From: Mycobacterium sp. MBM
GTDB taxonomy: Bacteria > Actinomycetota > Actinomycetes > Mycobacteriales > Mycobacteriaceae
Direction of reading: 5' to 3'
Assembly (NCBI GenBank): GCA_021648845.1
Contig: JAKJHY010000025.1
Coordinates: 1-64,000 of the forward strand
Length of the DNA: 64,000 nucleotides
Part shown: positions 52,225 to 61,808 of the stretch, in pieces
Position numbering within the stretch: the first letter of the stretch is position 1
How the letters are laid out: the number at the start of each line of letters is the position of its first letter
Program-made: the position numbers and the translations under genes
Notes under the pieces: generated by a model
Told to the model about the DNA's origin: nothing
What the model saw: the letters and a program-made list of their open reading frames with translations, nothing else
Databases searched by the model: none

Positions 52225-54101
52225 TTGATGAGCGCTCACTGCAGGCATTGCAGGCTGCGATGAAGGTGTTCCACAGTGCACCGGATCGGGCTGCGCAGGT
52301 GTTTGTGTTGGCGACCGGCGACGACCCTGAGCTTGCTGATGCGTGGTTGGGTCGCTACGCCACCGGAGAGCGCTCGGTTCAAGTGCTGCAAAAGCTCGCC
52401 GCGCATGCCGACCGGCTCGGTCAGGGCCTCAACCGGATACAACACCGGCCCGCCGACCTCGGTGCCTATTTCGACATCGACTACGTGCGTCTGCCGATCA
52501 TCGACGCGACCACCGCGCGGCTGGCCTACGCCGCCGCCCTGCTCCAGAAGCAGGACTATCAAGGAACCGACGACGTGCTGGCCACGCTGCCGGCCGAAGT
52601 TCCCGCCGTGGCCTATGTCCGGGCGTGCCTGGCCATCGCGACCCGGCGGTGGCCCGATGTCCTTGTTGCGGTCAGCAGCTGTGGTCACTGGCACAGCGAC
52701 CCCCATCTTCGGCGGGCCGCGAGCCTGCAGGAAGCCTGGGCGGCCGCCAGCCTCGGCCTCAGCGACCGGGCTCTAGAGGCAGTGGATCGGGTGGTGAATC
52801 CGCCCGCTGACGACGCTGCCGGCGGGTTGCGGCCCAGCGCTCAACAAGCCAGCGACGACTTGAACCGGGATGCACTGTTCTGCCGAGCGCTGGTCCTACG
52901 CCATCTGGGCCAGGCCGAGGAAGCACGAACAGCCCTGACCAACATCCGGGTGCAGTGGCCCAACTTTGAGCGCGCTCAAACTGCCTTGTCTGATCCCACC
53001 TTCAGTTTGCAGATCACCGACCCGCAGACCATCGACACGCGTACCGACCGCTGGGATCCGGAGACGGAGACCAGCCCCGAAGAACGGGCCGCCCAAGAGT
53101 CGGCCCGCTCGGCGCAGTCGCTATTGGCAGAAGCCGAAGCAGAATTGGAGGCCATGGTCGGCCTCGATGAGGTCAAAGCTCGGATCTCTGAGCTACGTCA
53201 CGACTCGATCGCGCGGGTGCTACGCGAGCGCAAGGGGCTGCCGACCTCGCCGGTATCGCGGCACCTGCTCATGATGGGGCCACCAGGAGTAGGAAAGACC
53301 GTCTCGGCGCGAGTGATCGCCCACATCTTCTGCGGATTAGGGCTGCTGCGCGACCCCGCCGTCTACGAGACCCGGCGAGACAAACTGGTCGGCCGCCACG
53401 TCGGCGACACGGAGAACAACACCCGAGAACAGCTCGAAAAGGGTATTGGCGCCACAGTCTTCATCGACGAGTTCGGCGACCTGATCCACAGCGGATACGG
53501 AACCGGAGACCCGTTCGGTCAGGCGATCATCAGCACCTTGGTGCCGTTCATGGAGAACCACCGCGACGAAATGGTCGTCATCGCCGCCGGCTACCCGATG
53601 GCCAGCCAACGCGTGCTAGCAGCCAATGACGGCTTGCGGTCACGGTTTTCGACCATCATCGAATACACCTCGTACAACCCCGACCAACTCGTCGCGATCA
53701 TGGAAGCTATCGCCGGTGCCGATAGCGACAAATTCGCCCCCGAGGCGCTGGTGGCGGTACAGCAGAAGTTCGGCGAGTACTACAACACCCAGATCACCAG
53801 CAGCGAGGGCGACATCATTCGCGTCATCGACGCCTTGGGCAACGGCCGGTTCGTGCGCACCGTGGTCGAAAAGGCACAACTGAACCGCAACAGTCGCATC
53901 GTCAGTTCACTCGGGTTGAGCGGGGCCGATCTCAACGACCCCAACCTCGGTGCTGAACTCGACGCCGATGTGCTGACACTGTTGACCGCCGAGGACGTCC
54001 ATTACGGCCACCAACAAGCACTCCCGCCGAACATGCGCACCGCGCGTGCCGCCGACTGGCTGGCTGAGGCAGAGGCACAACGTCACGCCAAAGCGCCGTA
54101 G
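52221..54101 (+). CDS. eccA: ESX cytosolic AAA+ ATPase EccA
   Basis: 626 residues: an N-terminal TPR-like helical domain (about 1-280), a linker and a CbxX/CfqX-type AAA+ domain with Walker A MMGPPGVGKTVSA, Walker B TVFIDEFGDL and the arginine-finger region (LRSRFSTIIEY). EccA assists export of a subset of substrates, possibly by releasing EspG from PE-PPE. It is the last gene of the ESX operon. No clear terminator hairpin follows in the 106 bp before the convergent lipoprotein gene. Confidence 0.95.
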   Translation: MIDERSLQALQAAMKVFHSAPDRAAQVFVLATGDDPELADAWLGRYATGERSVQVLQKLAAHADRLGQGLNRIQHRPADLGAYFDIDYVRLPIIDATTARLAYAAALLQKQDYQGTDDVLATLPAEVPAVAYVRACLAIATRRWPDVLVAVSSCGHWHSDPHLRRAASLQEAWAAASLGLSDRALEAVDRVVNPPADDAAGGLRPSAQQASDDLNRDALFCRALVLRHLGQAEEARTALTNIRVQWPNFERAQTALSDPTFSLQITDPQTIDTRTDRWDPETETSPEERAAQESARSAQSLLAEAEAELEAMVGLDEVKARISELRHDSIARVLRERKGLPTSPVSRHLLMMGPPGVGKTVSARVIAHIFCGLGLLRDPAVYETRRDKLVGRHVGDTENNTREQLEKGIGATVFIDEFGDLIHSGYGTGDPFGQAIISTLVPFMENHRDEMVVIAAGYPMASQRVLAANDGLRSRFSTIIEYTSYNPDQLVAIMEAIAGADSDKFAPEALVAVQQKFGEYYNTQITSSEGDIIRVIDALGNGRFVRTVVEKAQLNRNSRIVSSLGLSGADLNDPNLGAELDADVLTLLTAEDVHYGHQQALPPNMRTARAADWLAEAEAQRHAKAP

Positions 54102-54207
54102 GTGCCCGGCTTAGCTGACACCCATGAGCTTTGAGCTGTTCGACGGATGTTCCCTTCGCTGAGACCGCTGCGACGGGCTTGATCTTCACATCCAGAGGGA
54201 AACTCGA

Positions 54208-54861
54208 TCAGAATCCAGCGAGCTTTTCAGCCTGTTTTCTATAGATCGAGACCACTTGCTCCTTTGTCACTTCACCCGGCCCATCACGAGAGACCTGGAT
54301 GCCAATCATGGTGCCGCGGACGAACCCGACTCCCCCGAAACTACGCGAATTGTACGCACCCACAAGAAGATCAGACGCACCAGGGATGTCGATCTTGCGT
54401 TGCTCTCGGGCTACATCAATACCCATAAAGTTGTCTTCCCAGAATGTCCTGCAATCCTGAGGTGGATCAAAGGCCGCAACGTCAAGCTTGAATGTAGCCG
54501 GACTAGCCGTAAAGTTCCCCGACTTGTCATTGGTGACTGCAATCTGCCCCACGGACATCGCGCCCGCCCACGGACACCTTTCGTCAGCGGTCGGATCGGC
54601 CGCATTACGACCCATGGGCGCATTCTCAACCCTGCGTACCTCGTGAAGCCAGCGGTATTCGCCCTCGACGGGAAACTCTTGCTCGGTCAGAAACATGTCG
54701 CTGGTCAAGTTCGTAATGTCTGGCTTCGCAAGAGCGTTAGCAACCACATCGGAAGCGGCCCCGCCGACGCCATCGGTAAGCGACGGCGCCCCCGAGCAAC
54801 TCGCCAGTAGCACAGCCGCCAACACAGCGGACGACATCCCGACCAGCCTGCACAGAACCAT
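54208..54861 (-). CDS. lipoprotein, DUF3558-like
   Basis: 217 residues. An N-terminal lipoprotein signal (VGMSSAVLAAVLLASCSG) has the lipobox LASC. The mature part has Cys residues in DERCPWAG and PQDCRTFW and a mixed alpha/beta pattern that recalls mycobacterial LppA/DUF3558-type lipoproteins. ATG 54861 is chosen for its position before the signal sequence, with AAGGGGTGGG upstream; the frame opens at 54921. It converges on eccA. A role at the cell surface in conjugation or secretion is possible but not shown. Confidence 0.75.
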   Translation of the reverse strand: MVLCRLVGMSSAVLAAVLLASCSGAPSLTDGVGGAASDVVANALAKPDITNLTSDMFLTEQEFPVEGEYRWLHEVRRVENAPMGRNAADPTADERCPWAGAMSVGQIAVTNDKSGNFTASPATFKLDVAAFDPPQDCRTFWEDNFMGIDVAREQRKIDIPGASDLLVGAYNSRSFGGVGFVRGTMIGIQVSRDGPGEVTKEQVVSIYRKQAEKLAGF

Positions 54862-54880
54862 GAACTTCCCACCCCTTTGT

Positions 54881-55265
54881 CTAGAACAAGCGATGTGTCG
54901 AGGAGCAACCGTCATACACATCCATGTGCAGATGCCAGCCTAATTTAACCCGCCTCCCCGCACGCAGTGAATAACCCTCCCCATGCGTCCAGCCTCCAAC
55001 CGCCACAGCTTCGGCGAGGCGAGAAGACAGACCATGGGTCCGCTGCACGATGCCGATACGTCGGTCGATACCAAAGTTCATCAATCCCGACTGATACGCA
55101 TTGACCGCCTCGGTCTGTGCAATCATCTCGGCACGCACGGGGTTGTTGATCACCTTGCGGATGCGTTTCACCATCGCGGCCTGGCCTTCGCCCCGAGCCA
55201 TGCCCTGCTTGATGGCCTCTGAATCAGCTTGCGGTTCGTGTCGGTCACCTGAGACAAGCCAGCTC
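54881..55265 (-). pseudogene. phage head-morphogenesis (MuF-like) gene remnant
   Basis: The minus strand reads VTDTNRKLIQ in one frame and, directly after, EAIKQGMARGEGQ, MVKRIRKVINNPVRAEMIAQ and TEAVNAYQSGLMNFG in another. This order, with an ARAxxIAxTE-like core, is typical of Mu gpF/capsid-maturation proteins of tailed phages. The frame change and missing ends show a decayed fragment. The downstream part of the frame (to 54881) is not recognisable. Confidence 0.45.
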
Positions 55266-55450
55266 AGACGTCACCAATCGTGCAGCAGACCCCATTAAGA
55301 ACACCCCGCGTGCATTCTCTGATGAGAGGGTGCGGTGTCAGGCCCACATCAGGCACGCATCCATAGGGCGGACGGTAGTCGCAGTCCGGACGGGCGTGCA
55401 GCATATGTCGACGTGTTGATTGATTATGCGCTTTCTGGCAGCATGCAGTC

Positions 55451-55873
55451 ATGATGTCAGGGGACGATCCGACCCGTTACGTGGATTGTGAGTATGCGGC
55501 GATCGTGCAGGCCGAATCGCTCCTGCGAGTGGGCAAGCAGGGACTTGGTCGGGACCGTCCGGCGAGTATCTGGGACGTCCAGGCAGTGAGTCCCCTTGCC
55601 GCGCTGTTGTTCGCCGCGTCCCCGCGCGGAAACGACCGGGGCATCCAGTGGGTACGCGTAGCCGTCGACAACACCGATCCGGAAGATGTGCAGACGCCCG
55701 GTTGGGCGCAGGCAGCGCTGAGATGCTCCGTAGCAGCCACCATGTCAGGGCAATCGGTCGTGGAGATGCTGACAGCGGCACCACGCCATAGGAATTCGAT
55801 CCTCGCAGCGGTGCGTACCGCCTTGGACGCGCTGGACGCGACCGAGGATCAGTGGGAGCAGCGTTGTGGCTAG
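55451..55873 (+). CDS. small paralogue of the coupling protein's internal (all-alpha) domain
   Basis: 140 residues, start ATG 55451 or 55454. Residues about 40-125 (IWDVQAVSPLAALLFAASPR, QWVRVAVDNTDPEDVQTPGW) align with residues about 150-235 of the coupling protein encoded next (VWESQAAGPLAAFLYAASPQ, DWVLTGVDNIDPENTAEPGW). That part lies between Walker A and B in the larger protein, where VirD4-like proteins have their substrate-binding all-alpha domain. The gene has no P-loop. It overlaps the coupling-protein start by 8 bp, so the two are made together. It may be an adaptor that recruits transfer substrates. Confidence 0.75.
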   Translation: MMSGDDPTRYVDCEYAAIVQAESLLRVGKQGLGRDRPASIWDVQAVSPLAALLFAASPRGNDRGIQWVRVAVDNTDPEDVQTPGWAQAALRCSVAATMSGQSVVEMLTAAPRHRNSILAAVRTALDALDATEDQWEQRCG

Positions 55874-57326
55874 TTCCGCGGTGAGCGCGGCCCCGGCGTT
55901 TACCCCGACGCCCACCACCTACTGCGGGTTTGCTCGGCGGCGGGCACCGAGGTCCGGGGAGGAACTGTACGTGCCGCGCAGTGCCCCGATGGTGCTGGTC
56001 TCGGCACCCTCGGACACCGGAAAGTCGCGTCGGATTCTGGCACCGGCCGCGGTGTTGTGGGGCGGGCCGGCGGTCGTGGTCTCCTCAAAGGACGACCTGA
56101 TGCAAAACGTGATGCAACGGCGTTGGGGGCCGCGGGCATTGCTTGATTTGCGGCCCCTGAAATCCCCGGTCTACCCGGACGGCATTGTCGCCAACACCTA
56201 TGACCCGACGGTGACCATCGACAGCCCCTATGAAGCCTTGACTGTGGCCGAAACGATCATGCAGATGTCGACGGTGGGGTTGGGCTCAGGCGCGGACCAG
56301 GTCTCCGACGGCGGCGTGTGGGAATCCCAGGCCGCCGGGCCGCTGGCGGCGTTCTTGTATGCGGCCAGTCCCCAGGGCAACAACAAGGGTATGGACTGGG
56401 TTTTGACTGGGGTGGACAATATCGACCCGGAGAACACCGCTGAACCGGGGTGGGCACAGGCCGCCGCGATTTGCCACGAGTACCCAACCCTGTCGATGGG
56501 CATGTTGCGGATCATGGAAATGGATCCGCGGCAGCGGGATTCGGTCGCCATCACTATGCGCAAGGCGATCACACCGTGGCTGCGGACCTCTTTGGTGAAA
56601 CGACCCGGCGCCGAAGCCTTCACCCCCGAATTCCTCGATGACCCACAGGCCACGCTGTACGTGCTCGCGCCGGCAGATGGCACCGTGGCGGGGTCTGCGG
56701 TGACCTTGCTGGATTCTCTGGTGCGACGCTGGCGTGAGAAGACTTCCGCGCGTGAACCGATGCATCGACTACTGATCATCGTTGATGAGTTGCCCAACAC
56801 CGCACCGATTCCGTCGCTGCGTAGGATCGTCGGTGAAGGCCGTGGCCTCGGGATCAACTTTATGGCCGCAGTTCAGGCATCCTCGTCGCTGGACACCGTC
56901 TACGGCCCCACGTACGCCAACGAGTTGCGCGACATTTTCGGCGCCTCGGTGATCATGTTCGGCGCCCGCGAGGAAGAACTACTGACCGCCGCCGAGAACT
57001 GGTCGGGGCTGACCAACCGGCGCAGTCAAAGCCTCGGGCAGGCCGATGCCCACAAGAACCTCAGCAGCGACCTGGGAGCCACACTAAGGTGGCAGGAACT
57101 GCTGCCACCAACTCGGGAACACGCTCGCCTGCTCGTCAGGGGTGGTGTGGGCACATCCGTCGAGATTCCGGACTGGTCGGTGTTTCTGCACTACTACGAC
57201 CAGGCCATCCGTCAGATTCTCCAACGGAGTGGTACAACAGATCGCGTTGCTGAAGAACACTATTCGCGTGCGGCAAACCGACTTCGGAGACTGTGGGCCG
57301 ACCACCGCAACGACGTAGAGCTATAG
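55866..57326 (+). CDS. VirD4/TraD-like type IV coupling protein
   Basis: 486 residues. Walker A is APSDTGKSRRIL near residue 48, followed by VVVSSKDDLM. A helical insertion (about 150-240) is probably the all-alpha domain; Walker B is LLIIVDELPN near 305, and the motif GINFMAAVQASSSL follows. There is no N-terminal transmembrane segment, so it is a soluble-type coupling protein. It would dock the DNA-relaxase complex to the transfer channel. GTG 55866 overlaps the preceding stop. Its place beside an ESX locus matches conjugative mycobacterial plasmids that need both systems. Confidence 0.88.
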   Translation: MASSAVSAAPAFTPTPTTYCGFARRRAPRSGEELYVPRSAPMVLVSAPSDTGKSRRILAPAAVLWGGPAVVVSSKDDLMQNVMQRRWGPRALLDLRPLKSPVYPDGIVANTYDPTVTIDSPYEALTVAETIMQMSTVGLGSGADQVSDGGVWESQAAGPLAAFLYAASPQGNNKGMDWVLTGVDNIDPENTAEPGWAQAAAICHEYPTLSMGMLRIMEMDPRQRDSVAITMRKAITPWLRTSLVKRPGAEAFTPEFLDDPQATLYVLAPADGTVAGSAVTLLDSLVRRWREKTSAREPMHRLLIIVDELPNTAPIPSLRRIVGEGRGLGINFMAAVQASSSLDTVYGPTYANELRDIFGASVIMFGAREEELLTAAENWSGLTNRRSQSLGQADAHKNLSSDLGATLRWQELLPPTREHARLLVRGGVGTSVEIPDWSVFLHYYDQAIRQILQRSGTTDRVAEEHYSRAANRLRRLWADHRNDVEL

Positions 57327-57458
57327 GCTTCGTCACCGCGGGCCATCTCAAAATGGAGAATGGCGGCTATTACAGGCTGGTGCGCAACACCTTTGGAGGC
57401 GGCCCCCCGAGACCGGGCCACACTTTAGAATTGCTGATCATTACGGAGTCGATGACGC

Positions 57459-58127
57459 TCACCCGATGCGATGCCGCTGGCCGGGGCATAGCTCCACAAT
57501 CGCCGTCCGCACCTGATGGTTAGCCAGTGCGGTCCTCACTTCCAGACCTGCCGACAAGATCGCTGCTTCTGTCATCAGGCCTGGGTGCGCTTTGAGGTGA
57601 CTGCATATCGTATGACCTTGATCAACCAGGACCTCGTCTGACGGCCATTCGTCGGACCCGCCAGACCACGCCTTGACGCTTCGCAGGTAACTCTGTTCGG
57701 CAGCCGAAAACTGCCGCGCGGTTCCCTCGGCACCGTGATCAGGCGCTCCGCACCCGCCGGCGATAGCGGTCGCAGCAGCCGTGCCGGCTACTCCGACAAC
57801 GACACCGGCCCCGGCGATCCACGGCCAACCACGGGCTGCGGTCCACCGAACCGGCGGCGTCACCGCAGCAGGCAACTTGCCCGATCCTGGCGGATTCACT
57901 GACGGCTTCGGCTTTCGACCCGGCGGTTGAGCGGGTCTGCGACCAGGTGCGCTACTCGATGCCGGCGCCGTCGAACCTGGAGCCCTCGTAAATAGCTTCG
58001 CCGAGAAGCCCGGCCAGCGCCCTTCCCCCTTCACAAAGCCGAATATCACCAGCCCAGCTACCGCCACCGCTGCAACAGCGACAACGGCCAAAAACACCAA
58101 AAAAAGAACGAATAAGAAGTCGGACAC
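57459..58127 (-). CDS. membrane protein with DUF732-like C-terminal domain
   Basis: 222 residues: an N-terminal transmembrane helix (FLFVLFLVFLAVVAVAAVAV), a Pro/Lys-rich linker, a second transmembrane stretch (WPWIAGAGVVVGVAGTAAAT) and an extracytoplasmic domain with SAAEQSYLRSVKAWSGG and VDQGHTICSHL. The latter fits the DUF732 pattern (helix, D..V..G..vC..L) common in mycobacterial exported proteins. The start is GTG 58127 with GGGG upstream. Function unknown. Confidence 0.7.
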   Translation of the reverse strand: MSDFLFVLFLVFLAVVAVAAVAVAGLVIFGFVKGEGRWPGFSAKLFTRAPGSTAPASSSAPGRRPAQPPGRKPKPSVNPPGSGKLPAAVTPPVRWTAARGWPWIAGAGVVVGVAGTAAATAIAGGCGAPDHGAEGTARQFSAAEQSYLRSVKAWSGGSDEWPSDEVLVDQGHTICSHLKAHPGLMTEAAILSAGLEVRTALANHQVRTAIVELCPGQRHRIG

Positions 58128-58319
58128 CGCGAGCCCCTATCCCGATGCCCCGACGGTCTGGATATCCCCGGAGCGAGTCGTCCTAGATATAGCACCACCA
58201 GCGTCCTGATTCATTGAATCGACGAGAGTAGTTGGCGCAGGCAGGCATCGACGGGGGCGACTGTCCTAAGAACACCGCGCTGAACGAGGTATGGCTGACG
58301 CGCGTCAGCCACTGAGGCT

Positions 58320-59348
58320 ATGGTCAGAAAAACGGTCACTGGACACACAGGGGGATTTTCCGTGGGGCGTCGCGAACGCAAAGCGCTGAAGAATCTGAAA
58401 GCCCAGCGGGCAGCGGAAGAAAAGCTCGCCGCCGAGGATGCGAAGAAGGCAGCCCGCGAAGAGCGCATGGAGCAGGCTAAGGCCGACTGGGCCGCGAAGT
58501 CCCCCGAGGAGAAGAAGAAGGTCTACAAGTGGGTCGGCGGCGGCGCCGCCGCATTCGTGGTCCTAATTGCGCTCAGCGGGGCGTGCGGCGGCGACGACAA
58601 AAAGAGTGACAGCAACAGTGACGCTGCCCCGGCCAAGGAAGCCGAGGCCCCGCAGGTGGTCAAGGCGCCCGTCGTGATCCCGTCTCCGATCTCGTTCGCC
58701 GAGGAGAAGAACGGGATCAAGGTCGACGCGGTCGATCTCGGTCAGCACATCGTTGACGGTGTCAACCGCGAGCGGGGGATCTTCGACCGCGCCAACTGGC
58801 GGATCGTGGCGCAGTGCGACTACATGGTCGGCAACACCATGAAGGCTGGCGTGATCAAGTCCGACGAGTTCGGTGTGATCACCGCTGCCGAGCAGGGCGC
58901 GTCCATCGCGGACAACAGCTTCAAGTTCATGCTGGACTGCCCCGCTGCTCCCGCTGGGGCATCCACCGCGCAGGACCCGCCCCCGGCAGCCGCGCCCGAG
59001 CCGGCCCCTGCTGCCCGTCCAGATCCGACTCAGGCTGAGGTTCAACTGGCATTCCAGGAGTACATCGATGAGCGGGCCGCAGCAGGGGTGATGCTCGCCG
59101 AAGCGGTCACTGATGTGTCGGTCAACGGTGGGGTAGTAACGGTGGTGATGGATGCCCCTCCCGTAGTTCTTGAGCTGAGCCCCTACGACAATCACGCGGA
59201 ACTGTTCGGCATCCCGGTGGCGTTCGACGATGACGAGGGCCTCTGGCTGCGCCAGGTCGTCCAGCGTGTAGATGTGGTCAGCGCAGCCGGGCAGTCAATG
59301 GGTTCGATGACCGCCGCCGAACTGCGGAAGATGGGTACCGGCGAGTAG
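58320..59348 (+). CDS. membrane-anchored hypothetical protein with charged coiled-coil N-terminus
   Basis: 342 residues from ATG 58320; GTG 58362 with GGGGGAT upstream is an equally likely start. A highly charged Lys/Glu/Ala helix (ALKNLKAQRAAEEKLAAEDA) is followed by one transmembrane helix (GAAAFVVLIALSGACGG) and an extracytoplasmic part with a Pro/Ala linker and a C-terminal domain (AFQEYIDERAAAGVMLAEAV). No family recognised. The topology suggests a cytoplasmic coiled-coil with an outer domain, as in conjugation or cell-envelope accessory proteins. Confidence 0.75.
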   Translation: MVRKTVTGHTGGFSVGRRERKALKNLKAQRAAEEKLAAEDAKKAAREERMEQAKADWAAKSPEEKKKVYKWVGGGAAAFVVLIALSGACGGDDKKSDSNSDAAPAKEAEAPQVVKAPVVIPSPISFAEEKNGIKVDAVDLGQHIVDGVNRERGIFDRANWRIVAQCDYMVGNTMKAGVIKSDEFGVITAAEQGASIADNSFKFMLDCPAAPAGASTAQDPPPAAAPEPAPAARPDPTQAEVQLAFQEYIDERAAAGVMLAEAVTDVSVNGGVVTVVMDAPPVVLELSPYDNHAELFGIPVAFDDDEGLWLRQVVQRVDVVSAAGQSMGSMTAAELRKMGTGE

Positions 59349-59601
59349 CCGTGCTACGACGATCTCGCATGTGGCCGGGTGGGTGACCTGACCACGAGAT
59401 GGGAAGTGCCAGGCCTCGCGCGGCGAACTCACCTAGATACCGGGGCGCACAAACGAGGTTCTGCGCCGTGGAGTCCAACGCCCAGGTAGATGCGAGTTGC
59501 AAATGGACGTCCGGCGCGGTCGGTCGGCTGCTAGATTCACTTCCAGCTATAGCAGAGCAACGCCGCTGCAGACACTTCAAGCAGATCCATGGGGGGATCC
59601 A

Positions 59602-59961
59602 ATGATTCGTACAGTGCTAGTCGCTATCGCAGTGAGCGGCATGGCGGTTGGTGGCCTGCTGTTAGCGCCTGGCGCGGCAGCAGCGGAAACGATCACTGTC
59701 CATGAGCTGTGCGAGGACCTTCGGCCCCACATGAAGATTGGCGTTGGCCTCACCTGCTCTACAAGTCCGTCGCAGTTCGTTGGCGGCACGCCCGTGGTCC
59801 AACGGGCGGCGCAGTATCCCGGTGCGTACCCGGTTGATCCGGCCAATCCGTGGTCTGACTGGGTCTTGCCGGGTGGTCGAGCATCGAAAGTGGTGAAGAT
59901 CGGCGACCCGCGCGATGTGATGAGGGAATGCCGCAGCAACCCCGAGAACTACTGCGGTTGA
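59602..59961 (+). CDS. small secreted protein
   Basis: 119 residues with a clear Sec signal peptide (MIRTVLVAIAVSGMAVGGLL, cleavage after AAAA). The mature part is about 90 residues with four Cys (HELCEDL, LTCSTS, MRECRSN, NYCG) that could form two disulfides. GGGGGATCC precedes ATG 59602. No family recognised; likely an envelope or extracellular protein. Confidence 0.75.
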   Translation: MIRTVLVAIAVSGMAVGGLLLAPGAAAAETITVHELCEDLRPHMKIGVGLTCSTSPSQFVGGTPVVQRAAQYPGAYPVDPANPWSDWVLPGGRASKVVKIGDPRDVMRECRSNPENYCG

Positions 59962-60126
59962 TCGCCGCACATTCGAGATCCCGTTGGACCAGCGCGACCA
60001 CAGTCGCTACCCAGGTGTGCCACCAAAGTACGAGCCGCACGCGAGAGTCCCAGAATGATTTCCTTGCAAGATGATTCAAGGGTCACAGGGGCTTGGACCA
60101 GTACACCGGGGATGAGGAGGGCGAGG

Positions 60127-61785
60127 GTGACTGAGCGTAGTTGGCTTGTCTCGGTGGTCGGCGTGGCCGCCGTGCTCCTATCCTCGTGCGCGTTCCTGAC
60201 TGGTGAACAGCCGTCAACAAGTGCACCGCCCCCGACCACATCTGTATCTCATGGTGAACATGCGGGGTCGGTGGTGGTCGATGGAGTGCGCGTGGATGTT
60301 TCGCCCGAGGGGGGCGACCTTGGGCGGCAACTCACTCTCACCCCTGCTGGTATCGAGGCTGAGCCGGGCGAGGCGCTCACGGTGTTGACCACTCCACTCA
60401 GCGTGGAGCTCGACCAGGGAGCAACGCAGCCCAGCGCCCCGGTGCGGTTGCAGTTCGATCTGAGCGACCGACCCGATCTCGCCGCGAAAATGACCTCCAC
60501 CGCGGTACCTGTCGTAGAGTCGAGATCCACCAATGATCCGAATCAGCAGGATATGTTCCCCGCCACGTGGGATCCGGCCACAAAGACAGTCACCGCAGAA
60601 GTCACTCACCTGACCGCATTCTGGGTCAGTGTGATTGACGTACTGAAGGTGATCGAAGACGGGGTCGGTCGCGTCTTCGGCGAGATGGTCCGCGGGGAGT
60701 CGAAGTCACCGTGCCGCAACAAAAGTGAGCTGAACCTCGACGGCACCGACTATGTTTTGACCGCTGTGCGTCCCGGCGCAGTCGCCGGATGTCTGGTGAA
60801 CGTCGACGGTGCGATCGGCATTGACTTCGAGAACGCCACCGGAGCGTTCTACGCAATCACGGTGGCGCCAGAGACCATCGGCGGCGAATGGATCGTCACC
60901 CAGACTATGAGCATGGCCGACTCAGCCGGAACAATCACTGCTGGCCTGACATCTACCAACAGGGGGGTACTGGCCGGCCGCTCCGCCGGACGGTTCATCC
61001 TCAACCGCGGTGTCACCGAAGGAGATATCCGGATGACCCCGCAGCCGCAGGGCATCCTCGCGAAAAGCCTGTTGTCTGGTATGAGCATGCTCAATATCGA
61101 CCTGAAGCGTTTTGAGCACATTCCCGGCACATGGGACTGTTTTGCCACTGCTGACAACGCCACCGACGTCGGCCCCAAGATCACCTACGGCGAAGTCGTC
61201 AACATGATCGGTGATATCAGTCAGTGCCTTGTCACACATGCCGAAGCTCAAGGCGGCAGCAACGTCCGAAAGGAGGCGCTGCACCGCCTCAGCGTCGCCG
61301 TCGCTGTGCTCACCGAATTGCCCCAACAACTCGGGGATCTGGTTGCCGGTGGACTTGATGAGGCGTCTAGGACCTCGGTGAAGGACTTCCGGCTGCGCAG
61401 CTCTACACCAACCCCCGCCCCGCAGACTTCCGTACCAGCGGCGCCAGGGTCGGTCATCGACCGGGTCGAGGTGTCGACCTGGGCGTACGACCGGGTCGAA
61501 GGCGACACCTACCGCGCCGATAACACCGGCGCCAAAAGCATCCAGGTCTTTTGGAAATCCTTCTCGGGGCCAGACCAGGTCCGATCCGGCTGCACGTCGA
61601 CCGTGCGCATCTCCGGTCCCGGTACTTCCGAAACCAAAGCTACTTCGAACTGCGACTCCTACAACGCCGGCACCTTCGTCAAAGCCAAGGCGCCCGGCGA
61701 CTACACCGTGACCGTGACTGTAAGTCAAGAAGGACAACCCGACGTTATCGCCGAACGCACCGTCACTGTCCTGCCACACCGGTGA
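60127..61785 (+). CDS. large lipoprotein
   Basis: 552 residues from GTG 60127, chosen because AGGAGGGCGAGG lies just upstream; the frame is open from 60055. A lipoprotein signal (WLVSVVGVAAVLLSSCAF) has the lipobox LSSC. The mature protein has several beta-rich parts (VRVDVSPEGGDLGRQLTLTP, VTAEVTHLTAFWVSVID) and a C-terminal domain with DYTVTVTVSQEGQ that looks like an Ig/PKD-type fold. No known family. Probably exposed on the outer face of the membrane. Confidence 0.78.
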   Translation: MTERSWLVSVVGVAAVLLSSCAFLTGEQPSTSAPPPTTSVSHGEHAGSVVVDGVRVDVSPEGGDLGRQLTLTPAGIEAEPGEALTVLTTPLSVELDQGATQPSAPVRLQFDLSDRPDLAAKMTSTAVPVVESRSTNDPNQQDMFPATWDPATKTVTAEVTHLTAFWVSVIDVLKVIEDGVGRVFGEMVRGESKSPCRNKSELNLDGTDYVLTAVRPGAVAGCLVNVDGAIGIDFENATGAFYAITVAPETIGGEWIVTQTMSMADSAGTITAGLTSTNRGVLAGRSAGRFILNRGVTEGDIRMTPQPQGILAKSLLSGMSMLNIDLKRFEHIPGTWDCFATADNATDVGPKITYGEVVNMIGDISQCLVTHAEAQGGSNVRKEALHRLSVAVAVLTELPQQLGDLVAGGLDEASRTSVKDFRLRSSTPTPAPQTSVPAAPGSVIDRVEVSTWAYDRVEGDTYRADNTGAKSIQVFWKSFSGPDQVRSGCTSTVRISGPGTSETKATSNCDSYNAGTFVKAKAPGDYTVTVTVSQEGQPDVIAERTVTVLPHR

Positions 61786-61790
61786 TTTGC

Positions 61791-61808
61791 GTCCGCTTTC
61801 GAGCGGGC
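61791..61808 (+). terminator. TTCG hairpin after large lipoprotein gene
   Basis: GTCCGCT-TTCG-AGCGGGC forms a 7-bp stem (one T-G wobble) with a TTCG loop, 5 bp after the stop codon. A second hairpin, GAGGCG-GTCCAG-CGCCTC (61824-61841), follows. Confidence 0.65.
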
